A stretch of 12,991 nt of DNA from an uncultured Rothia sp. (GTDB taxonomy: Bacteria; Actinomycetota; Actinomycetes; Actinomycetales; Micrococcaceae): positions 1-12,991 of the forward strand of contig CALGXU010000162.1 in NCBI GenBank assembly GCA_937935205.1, given 5' to 3'. Of this stretch, positions 1 through 6,229 are shown piece by piece. Under the pieces are notes generated by a model. It was not told where the DNA came from and ran no database searches. It saw nothing but the letters and a program-made list of their open reading frames with translations. The first letter of the stretch is position 1. The number at the start of each line of letters is the position of its first letter. The translations under genes and the position numbers were made by a program.

Positions 1-179
1 TCAAACGCGGCCGCACCTCACACCGCACCCCCGCCTTCGAGGTGCGCATGCCCGGCGGCGAAGAATTCACGGTGTGGGGATTCACCGCAATCCTGCTCGA
101 CCGGATCTTTGACTCGCTCGGCTGGACGGTGCCCTGGGACGCAAAAAAGATGCGCCCGGCACCCGGCTACGAGGAGTAA
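1..179 (+). CDS. Nudix hydrolase, CoA pyrophosphatase-like (C-terminal end only)
   Basis: Partial gene: the reading frame enters from the left edge (first full codon at base 3) and ends with TAA at 177-179, leaving 58 residues. The visible part contains FEVRMPGG followed by FTVWGFTAILLDRIFDSLGW. A VWGFTA-type segment followed by a helix and GW is what I know from the C-terminus of actinobacterial Nudix hydrolases annotated as CoA pyrophosphatases (NudL-like), which split coenzyme A or related nucleoside diphosphate compounds. The Nudix box itself (GX5EX7REUXEEXGU) would lie upstream of the window, so the catalytic residues cannot be checked. A strong hairpin terminator starts 47 bases after the stop, which makes this the last gene of its transcript. 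The family call rests on the C-terminal motif alone. Confidence 0.7.
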   Translation, partial: KRGRTSHRTPAFEVRMPGGEEFTVWGFTAILLDRIFDSLGWTVPWDAKKMRPAPGYEE

Positions 180-225
180 AGCTCTTCGCAGAATAAACGC
201 CTGACCAGCGGATACAGGGCGCAGA

Positions 226-274
226 TAGGGGAGGCGGGTAGCTTGAACGAAGCTGCCCGCCGCCCCTACTTTTG
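226..274 (+). terminator. Rho-independent terminator of the Nudix gene
   Basis: Bases 226-244 pair with 250-268 to form a 19-pair stem with one mismatch (232/262) and one G-T wobble (239/255), closed by the five-base loop GAACG. CTTTTG follows on the plus strand. On the minus strand no T-run follows the stem, so it should mainly stop rightward transcription. It also sits between two convergent genes and may hinder leftward read-through. Confidence 0.85.
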
Positions 275-292
275 TCTCTACTCACCCGCTGA

Positions 293-2308
293 TTACTTAC
301 CGTCTGCGTAGTTGCGCACCCGCGCCACAGACACCGGAAAATCAACCGGTACCCGACCGAACAGCAGACGCGCCGCCTCCGCAGCGCCCTCACGCACAAT
401 ACGCTCCACGCGATCCGCCTCCAGCTCGGGACCGCACAGCAGAAGCTCATCGTGCAAAAAATACACAATGCGGGTGCGCATCGGCATACCAAAAATCCGC
501 TCCGACAACAGATGAGAACGCACCGCGCCCATCCAGCACAGAGCCCACTCCGCCGCCGTACCCTGCACAATAAAATTGCGGGTCATACGCCCGTGCGCAC
601 GCGCAGTCGACACCGCACGCGACTCAGCCGCCGGCGAAGACCGATCAGCCACAATCTCACGGAAACGCTCATCCACCGGCGGGGACGTACGACCCAAAAA
701 AGTCGTCACCTGACCGCCCGCCTCACCAATACGAGCCGCACGCTCCGTAAACTCCATCGCCTGCGGAAAAAGCGCCGCCACATGCGGCAACAGGGCACCA
801 ATCTCACCGCTGCGACCGCCATACATAATCGCCAGCATGCCCACCTTCGCGTGGGAACGCTCCGTCAAACCCACACCCTTCAGGCGCGCCAACTCGGCAA
901 TACCCGCATACAGGTCAGCGCCACGACCCGCCGAAGCGAGCGCCTCATCACGGCTCAACGCCGCCAGAATACGCGGCTCAATCTGCGAGCCGTCCGTCAC
1001 CGTCAGCACCTGACCCTCCGGCGCCTGCACCGCCTGACGAATCTCCGCAGGCAGCTGCAACGCGCCACCGCCGGAAGCGCCCCAGCGCCCGGTCGCGGCG
1101 CCGCCCACCTCAAGATGCGGGCGGAACGCACCCTCAGAAACCCAGGTATCAGCCCACGTCCATCCGTTAGCGGTCCAAATGCGGTACAGCTTCTTATAGC
1201 GCAGAATCGGGTCAATCAGCGCCCAACGCTTTTCCCGCTGAGCCGGAATCGCATCCGCCCAACTCTTCAACTCCCACGAACGTGTAGACTTCACCGAAAC
1301 CCCCGCAGACTGCAAAGCACGCAAAAGGTCCTGCGGCGAATCCGGGTTCAACGACGGCATAAACAGCATGCGCTGAATCTGCTCCGCCAACTCCTGCATC
1401 TTCTGCGGACGCTCCCCGGGCACCGGGCGCGGACCCAACAACTCGCACAGATGCTCATGATGCGCCTGCACATTAAACGGGATGCCGTAATAGCCAATCT
1501 CAGCCGCCACCAACGCACCGGCAGATTCAGCCGCCGCCAAAAGACGCAACCGCTCCGGGTGCCTCGACTCGCTAATAGCGCGCGCCTGCGCCAACCACTC
1601 ACGCATCAGCACACGCACCACCGGATGCTCCGGCAACAGAGTCACCGGGCCCGCCGCCAACTGCGGGGCAAAAGGCTCATGAGGCGCCGCCTCCAGGAAA
1701 TCGGGGGAGGAATCTGCCGGGGAGCTGGCGGGTTCTGTGGGTGTGGCGGATGAGGCTGCGGGCGCACTCAAAAAATCAGCGCCGAACAGCTCCTCCTGAC
1801 CCTGAATCTGCCGCGCCACCGGCAGATACCCCTGAGGCTCCACCGCCTCACGCAAATCAGAAAGATCCAGCACCGGGCTGTACTCCACAAAACCGCTCGG
1901 ATGCGTAGCGGCAGTCACCAAAATTCGCTGCACCAGACGCAAATCATGGCACAGATGCACCCGCACCCCGCGGCGCAGAAGCAGCGGGTCAACGTGGCGG
2001 GTATCACCCCAAATCCAGCGGGGAAAACGCCCCTGCGCCGAATCTGCAGCCTGCCGCTCCACCTCTCGCACATACGCCGGAAGATTCGCCGCGCTCACTC
2101 GATCCGCACGCGTAATCCGCGGAATAAAGGTCGGGTCCTGCAGCTGCTCAGCGGTCGGCGCCGAAAAATGAAAAGCACCCCACGAGGTCACAGGCTGAGC
2201 ATCGCGCGAGGAAGCACCCGCAGCAATAGCCGAGGTGACCGGGTGCGCGGGGGTGCCGGTCTGGGCGGTAATACCCGCGCCGGTGGCAGGACTGAGCAGA
2301 ACGTACAT
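293..2308 (-). CDS. Family A DNA polymerase ('bifunctional 3'-5' exonuclease/DNA polymerase')
   Basis: A PolA-like DNA polymerase without a 5'-3' exonuclease domain, 671 residues from the start chosen here. All polymerase motifs are visible (numbers from this start): TGR at 406-408, motif A DGSQIEPRIL with Asp439, motif B with Lys488 and YG at 496-497, and motif C HDE at 619-621. The fold is therefore probably active. The N-terminal part has the CHDLRL block at about 120-125 that I associate with this actinobacterial family, but no obvious DxE exonuclease motif. A Ser/Ala/Pro-rich linker at about 180-220 separates the halves. The frame is open up to an ATG at 2428, but no ribosome binding site precedes it. 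The ATG at 2308 is preceded by GATAAT and six bases, as in a leaderless transcript, and MYVLLSPATG fits a family-type N-terminus. The role is probably accessory or repair synthesis. Confidence 0.88.
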   Translation of the reverse strand: MYVLLSPATGAGITAQTGTPAHPVTSAIAAGASSRDAQPVTSWGAFHFSAPTAEQLQDPTFIPRITRADRVSAANLPAYVREVERQAADSAQGRFPRWIWGDTRHVDPLLLRRGVRVHLCHDLRLVQRILVTAATHPSGFVEYSPVLDLSDLREAVEPQGYLPVARQIQGQEELFGADFLSAPAASSATPTEPASSPADSSPDFLEAAPHEPFAPQLAAGPVTLLPEHPVVRVLMREWLAQARAISESRHPERLRLLAAAESAGALVAAEIGYYGIPFNVQAHHEHLCELLGPRPVPGERPQKMQELAEQIQRMLFMPSLNPDSPQDLLRALQSAGVSVKSTRSWELKSWADAIPAQREKRWALIDPILRYKKLYRIWTANGWTWADTWVSEGAFRPHLEVGGAATGRWGASGGGALQLPAEIRQAVQAPEGQVLTVTDGSQIEPRILAALSRDEALASAGRGADLYAGIAELARLKGVGLTERSHAKVGMLAIMYGGRSGEIGALLPHVAALFPQAMEFTERAARIGEAGGQVTTFLGRTSPPVDERFREIVADRSSPAAESRAVSTARAHGRMTRNFIVQGTAAEWALCWMGAVRSHLLSERIFGMPMRTRIVYFLHDELLLCGPELEADRVERIVREGAAEAARLLFGRVPVDFPVSVARVRNYADGK

Positions 2309-2320
2309 TCTTCCATTATC
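2309..2320 (-). promoter_or_regulatory. Leaderless -10 element of the polymerase gene
   Basis: On the minus strand GATAAT (2320-2315, five of six matches to TATAAT) is followed by GGAAGA and then ATG at 2308. Transcription starting seven bases after the hexamer would begin at the A of the start codon. No good -35 is visible, which is common in actinobacteria. If the true start is the ATG at 2428, this is a chance match inside the gene. Confidence 0.45.
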
Positions 2321-2455
2321 GAGGATGTGCCGGTAGAACGGGCGGTGCGTGGTCATCACCAGAATTGACAGGGGTTTTGTCATAAAAGCGTCGGATGCGT
2401 GCGTTTTGTTCGTTTGAGGTGCGTGCATCGTGGATATTTCGGGGCACGAGGGGAG

Positions 2456-2464
2456 TTATCCACA
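2456..2464 (+). promoter_or_regulatory. DnaA-box sequence TTATCCACA
   Basis: A perfect match to the strict DnaA box lies in the divergent region between the polymerase gene and tadA, 52 bases before the tadA start. The AT-rich run TTTTAAAAAT follows shortly after. I saw no second box nearby, so this is not an origin. It could be a site where DnaA acts as a regulator, or a chance match. Confidence 0.4.
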
Positions 2465-2499
2465 GAACGCTCATTCTTTTAAAAATCGAGGCGGGCGCA

Positions 2500-2511
2500 A
2501 TGCTCTCCTAG
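2500..2511 (+). promoter_or_regulatory. Possible three-codon leader ORF before tadA
   Basis: ATG CTC TCC TAG follows GAGG (2488-2491) at a normal ribosome-binding distance and ends four bases before the tadA ATG. The tadA start has no binding site of its own at proper spacing, so ribosomes might load here and restart at tadA. Such a short frame can occur by chance. Confidence 0.3.
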
Positions 2512-2515
2512 AGTC

Positions 2516-4039
2516 ATGAACCCCTCCAACAATCCCGCCAGCAACACCGCCAACCCTAACGGTTCCCCGGCCTGCGCTACGCAGAGTCCCACCACGTATG
2601 CGCCGGATACCCGCGCGCACTCGCTGCCCGCCCTGCTCATTCCCGAAGATTACCGTGCCCGCGCCGTCGCCCTGCACGCCCGCGAGCTGATTCTGCGATC
2701 GCCGCAGATGAGCGCTATCGCCCTGGGTGGTTTTAGTGGCGGGTTTAGTGGCGGATTCGGTAACGGATTCAGCGCCGGGGTCGAGAAGCCAGGGGAGGCA
2801 GGGGAGCGCCCGCCAGCGGAGGGTGTAGCAGCCGCGGGCGGTGGATTACTCCAGGAATCCCAGCCCCTCCGCGAGATTCTCGAAAACGCCGTGGACGAGG
2901 CAATATGCGCCATCGACAGCGGATACCCGGGCAGCGCGAGCGCAGAAGGAGCGGGCGTAGCGAAGCCCCGAAAATTCCGCGCCAAGACGATGCTGCCTGC
3001 GCCCGCCTCCTGGAGCTACCCCAGCGTGGAATACGTGCCCGTCAACCGGCAGACCGCGCTGCGCTACCTCGCCGCGGAACTCTACGGCCTCGGCGCCCTC
3101 GACCTGATCCTTGACGAGGGGCAACGCGCCGGAACCATCACCGATATCTACGTGAACTCGCCCTGCGATATTTGGGTGGGAATCAACGGAACCACCCGTC
3201 CGGTGGCGCTGAGCCTCGGCAATGAGCGGCGCGTGCGTGACCTCGCCGAGCGGCTCATCCGCAGGCACGGCGGGCAGCTGGATGCCGCGCATCCGGCGGC
3301 TGACATTAGCGACGAGCAGGGTCGGCGTATCCACGCGATTATCCCGCCGCTGAGCGAGCGCACCCGGCTCTCCGTGCGCCTACCCGCCCGCGAGCGCCCC
3401 ACCCTGGCGCAGCTGCAGGCCGCCGGGCTGTGCGATGAGGCGACCGCCGCCTACCTGCGCCGCATGATTGCCGAACGCCGCGGGTTCCTGATTAGCGGGG
3501 GTACCGGCACCGGCAAAACGACCCTGCTCAACGCCCTGCTGGGGCTGTGCACGCCGCAGGAGCGCCTCATTCTGCTCGAAGATACTCCGGAACTTGCGCC
3601 GCAGCATGAGCAGGTTATTGCCCTCAAAACCCGCGCCGCGAACTCCGAAGGCGCCGGCGAAATCGGGCTGGGTGAGCTAATCGTGCAGGCGCTGCGTATG
3701 GGCCCGGACCGGCTTGTGGTCGGCGAGTGCCGCGGCGCGGAGGTGGTGCACCTGCTGACCGCCATGAATACCGGTCACCGCGGCGCCGGAACGACCCTGC
3801 ACGCCAATAGTGCGCAGGCGGTGCCCCTGCGTTTGTGTGCCCTGGGTGCGCTCGCCGGACTGGATAGTAGAACGGTCGCTCTACATACAGCGACGGCTTT
3901 TGAACGCATTATCCACCTGGAACACCGGGACGGACGCCGCCGCATCGAGGGCGTCTACTCCCTGCACCCCGCAGTTGAGGGGAGCGAAGAGTATCTGCAG
4001 GTCAGACGTGTTTCTGTGGGGTCTGAAATTGGGTACTAG
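2516..4039 (+). CDS. tadA: TadA/CpaF-type secretion ATPase of the helicase/secretion neighbourhood
   Basis: The cytoplasmic motor of a Tad/Flp-type pilus or secretion machine (type II/IV secretion ATPase family), 507 residues. Seen directly: Walker A GGTGTGKTT at 328-336, Asp box LLEDTPEL at 353-360, Walker B region VVGECRG at 401-407 and His box LHANS at 428-432. It should therefore hydrolyse ATP. The N-terminal domain (about 170-300) includes DIYVN and RLSVRLP, typical of CpaF proteins. The first 160 or so residues are poorly conserved in character and include a Gly/Phe-rich stretch (71-88). It is the first gene of a rightward tad cluster, with tadBC starting 40 bases later. The ATG at 2516 lacks a clear ribosome binding site, so the start is less certain than the identity. 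The TadZ-like gene that usually precedes this ATPase in actinobacteria is absent. Confidence 0.92.
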   Translation: MNPSNNPASNTANPNGSPACATQSPTTYAPDTRAHSLPALLIPEDYRARAVALHARELILRSPQMSAIALGGFSGGFSGGFGNGFSAGVEKPGEAGERPPAEGVAAAGGGLLQESQPLREILENAVDEAICAIDSGYPGSASAEGAGVAKPRKFRAKTMLPAPASWSYPSVEYVPVNRQTALRYLAAELYGLGALDLILDEGQRAGTITDIYVNSPCDIWVGINGTTRPVALSLGNERRVRDLAERLIRRHGGQLDAAHPAADISDEQGRRIHAIIPPLSERTRLSVRLPARERPTLAQLQAAGLCDEATAAYLRRMIAERRGFLISGGTGTGKTTLLNALLGLCTPQERLILLEDTPELAPQHEQVIALKTRAANSEGAGEIGLGELIVQALRMGPDRLVVGECRGAEVVHLLTAMNTGHRGAGTTLHANSAQAVPLRLCALGALAGLDSRTVALHTATAFERIIHLEHRDGRRRIEGVYSLHPAVEGSEEYLQVRRVSVGSEIGY

Positions 4040-4079
4040 CTCCCGTGATAGGGGGTAGAAAACGTGAAAGGAGGAAGCA

Positions 4080-5327
4080 ATGAAGCAGAACGAGAAGAGT
4101 AACGGAAGCCTTCGCGAACGCTGGGCTGAACGCCTAGCGGGGCCTGCCAGCGCTGAGGAAATGCGCATGTGGCCGCTCATGCTACGCACCCTCGCCCTGA
4201 ACCTGCGCGCCGGCATCCCCCTGCAGGAGGCGGTGCACGCCGACTCGGGCTCCGGGCAGATAGGGGAGTTCGGGCAGTTCGGAGAGAACCTGCAATCGGG
4301 TATGGGGAAAACGCACGCGAAGAAAAACGCCCGAGCTCGACGGGCACGAGGTATTTCGCCTTTTCCCGAAGACTACGGGCAGAAGCGGTGCGCCGAAGAT
4401 ATTCGCTGCTTCACGCAGGCTCTCGCCACGGTTACCTCCTGGGGTGCCCCCGCGCACCTTGCCTGCGCGCAGCTGCTCGAAAACAGCACCCGGATGCGCT
4501 CGCATAGCCGCGAGCGCCTGCACGACCTGCAGTTGAGCCTGCGCATGAGCGAGAGCGCCGGCGCGCCGCTCGCCACGAGCCTGGAACGCGCCGCTGAGCA
4601 CGCCGAAGAGCGCATCGACGCGCTCCTGGGCAGGCAGAGCGCACTCGCCGCACCGCGCGCCACCGGCAGGATCCTCTCCTGGCTTCCGTTGCTCGGCCTC
4701 GGGTTGGGGGTGCTCATGGGTAGCGATCCGGTGGGCGTGCTGACCGGCTCCATTCTCGGGGTGCTCACCGGTTTGCTCGGGCTGGGGCTCGCCCTCGCCG
4801 GGCGCCGCTGGACCGCTGCGCTCGTGCATCGGGCGGAGGTGGAGAGCGTGCGGGCGGCAAATGCTGAATCTGAGGCGGAAAAGCCTGCCTCGCCAGCAGG
4901 CGCCGTGCCCGTTGATACCGCCCTCGTGCTGGAACTACTCGCCGCGCAGTTGAGAGCCGGGCTTGCACCGCTCGCCGCCCTGGGAACCCTCGCCGAGGCA
5001 CTCAACAGCCGAGCCCTGCACACGGTCTGCCAGCGCCTACAGATGGGCAGCGGCTGGGGGAACGCCTGGTCGGGCTCCGCGGCGGGAACCTTCGGTGAGC
5101 TGCGGGATGCACTCGCCCCCGCCTATACGGGCGGCGCACCGAGCACCGCGCTGCTACTCTCCCTCGCCGACGCGCACCGCCTCAGCGAGCGCCGCGCGGC
5201 GGAACGCGCCGCCGGAAAGCTCTCCGTAGCGCTCGTGGTGCCCCTCGGGCTGTGCTCGCTACCCGCCTTTATTTGTTTGGGCATTGTGCCCATCCTCATT
5301 TCGCTACTACCCACGCTGACCGGGTAA
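4080..5327 (+). CDS. TadB-TadC-like fused inner-membrane platform protein
   Basis: A 415-residue membrane protein that carries both platform halves of the Tad machine in one chain. Residues 1-250 look TadB-like: a helical cytoplasmic part (SLRMSESAGAPLATSLERAA at 153-172, typical of type II secretion F domains) and two hydrophobic segments at about 198-215 and 219-241. Residues 277-412 look TadC-like: LELLAAQLRAGLAPLAAL, a second helical bundle ending at RLSERRAAERAA, and a last hydrophobic segment at about 381-410. Mycobacterium tuberculosis encodes these as two genes (Rv3658c, Rv3657c), so the single frame is a fusion. AAAGGAGG at 4067-4074 gives a very good ribosome binding site and fixes the start. 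Residues 55-100 are charged and Gly-rich, perhaps an insertion. Together with TadA it would drive pilin assembly. Confidence 0.8.
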   Translation: MKQNEKSNGSLRERWAERLAGPASAEEMRMWPLMLRTLALNLRAGIPLQEAVHADSGSGQIGEFGQFGENLQSGMGKTHAKKNARARRARGISPFPEDYGQKRCAEDIRCFTQALATVTSWGAPAHLACAQLLENSTRMRSHSRERLHDLQLSLRMSESAGAPLATSLERAAEHAEERIDALLGRQSALAAPRATGRILSWLPLLGLGLGVLMGSDPVGVLTGSILGVLTGLLGLGLALAGRRWTAALVHRAEVESVRAANAESEAEKPASPAGAVPVDTALVLELLAAQLRAGLAPLAALGTLAEALNSRALHTVCQRLQMGSGWGNAWSGSAAGTFGELRDALAPAYTGGAPSTALLLSLADAHRLSERRAAERAAGKLSVALVVPLGLCSLPAFICLGIVPILISLLPTLTG

Positions 5328-5420
5328 AGAACCGCGTACATAAGCACTGCTGACTAGCTGAAATGCTGAAAAGTTTAGACCCTCGCCCATCTGCTGTGAA
5401 CGCGGATGAGCACCCACCCC

Positions 5421-5438
5421 GCCCCGAATGACCGGGGC
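5421..5438 (+). promoter_or_regulatory. Hairpin just before the pilin ribosome binding site
   Basis: GCCCCG (5421-5426) pairs with CGGGGC (5433-5438) around a six-base loop. The purine-rich binding site AAGGAAAGGA follows at once. There is no T-run, so it is not a terminator. It may protect the mRNA 5' end or affect translation of the pilin gene. The 129 bases between tadBC and the pilin gene hold no convincing promoter that I can see. Confidence 0.4.
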
Positions 5439-5456
5439 ACAAGGAAAGGAAAACCA

Positions 5457-6134
5457 ATGACGAACACCCTCTGCGAAGCAATCCGCCACGACCTGCACAC
5501 TGCCGATACTCCGGTAAACGCCACGGTCGGTGCTCCGGGTGGCATTCCGAGCGAAATTCAGCCCGCCGCACCCGGTGCAGAAGCGCAGACCATTCTGGGC
5601 CCCGTGCCGCTGTCTGTTGCCATCGCAACCACCATGAAGCAGCTGCGTGAAGAATGCCCCGAGCTTTTCAGCGATACCGGGCTCTTCACCGACACCAAGC
5701 TTTCCATCGATGCTGAACTTTCCGCCGGCGCTGAGCTGAACCACACCGGCCCCAGGATTGACCCCGCCGAAATGGAGATCGATATGAACACGGATCGTCT
5801 GAGTCCCGACCAGGCGTTGACCATTGCCCGCGCGCTCGCCGAGGGCTGCACCCTGGACGAATGCGGCACCACCTGCCGCAGCCTGGGCGAGCATGCGCCC
5901 GGTTGTGCCGAATATGTACCCGCTGAGGGTGACGAAAAGACGCTCGAAGAGTACGCCCCTGCGGGCGATCCGGAGGAGGGCGCCTCCACCGCGGAGTACG
6001 GCATTGTGATGCTCGCGGCGGTCGGTTTTGCGGGTCTGCTGGTGCTGATTCTCAAGTCCGATGAGGTGCGTTCCATGCTCCTGGATATTGTGCGTAACGC
6101 GCTGTCCATTGCGGGCAATACGGGGCTGCTCTAG
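5457..6134 (+). CDS. Flp-type pilin (DUF4244-like) with a long N-terminal extension
   Basis: The likely main pilin of the Tad machine. The C-terminal 50 or so residues form a Flp prepilin: EEGASTAEYGIVMLAAVGF at 173-191 has the G-ASTAEY processing site (cut expected after Gly175, with Glu180-Tyr181) followed by one hydrophobic helix. The remarkable part is the 175 residues in front; Flp leaders are usually 10-30 residues. This extension is soluble, acidic, and contains a cysteine group at 131, 136, 140 and 150. The ATG at 5457 has a strong ribosome binding site (AAGGAAAGGA, 5441-5450), which I prefer to the in-frame ATG at 5406. An internal ATG at 5784 with GGAG six bases before it could give a 116-residue form. 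A terminator follows directly. The pilin assignment is good; the role of the extension is unknown. Confidence 0.8.
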   Translation: MTNTLCEAIRHDLHTADTPVNATVGAPGGIPSEIQPAAPGAEAQTILGPVPLSVAIATTMKQLREECPELFSDTGLFTDTKLSIDAELSAGAELNHTGPRIDPAEMEIDMNTDRLSPDQALTIARALAEGCTLDECGTTCRSLGEHAPGCAEYVPAEGDEKTLEEYAPAGDPEEGASTAEYGIVMLAAVGFAGLLVLILKSDEVRSMLLDIVRNALSIAGNTGLL

Positions 6135-6177
6135 AAGCCCTGGTCTAAAGGTCTTGGGAGACCCACCCCAGGGTTTT
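6135..6177 (+). terminator. Terminator or attenuator between pilin gene and tadE
   Basis: AAGCCCTGG (6135-6143) pairs with CCAGGGTTT (6168-6176; one G-T wobble), and an inner GGTCT/AGACC hairpin (6150-6154 with 6159-6163) sits within. A TTTT run at 6174-6177 ends the structure. Placed directly after the pilin stop, it would let the pilin be made in larger amounts than TadE and TadG. Confidence 0.7.
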
Positions 6178-6229
6178 GCTCTAGATGCCAGGTTCTTTGA
6201 AAAATCAAGTCGGAAAGGAGGAATAAAGA

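Noticed and set aside
452..1753. 433-residue plus-strand open frame
   Set aside because: It lies antisense to the polymerase, is full of Arg, His and Thr with no domain, and its codon pattern is that of a shadow in high-GC DNA.
2309..2428. Upstream ATG at 2428 as the polymerase start, adding 40 residues
   Set aside because: There is no binding site before it. The ATG at 2308 has a leaderless promoter and a family-like N-terminus. It remains possible.
2456..2464. Replication origin
   Set aside because: Only a single DnaA box is present, with no dnaA, dnaN or repeated boxes in the window.
5341..5400. Promoter with TTTAGAC-type -10 upstream of the pilin gene
   Set aside because: The word TTTAGAC recurs near two other promoters in the window, but no -35 fits at usable spacing here, so I do not list it as a promoter.
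5406..5456. ATG at 5406 as start of the pilin gene
   Set aside because: It has no binding site, whereas the ATG at 5457 has a strong one at correct spacing.
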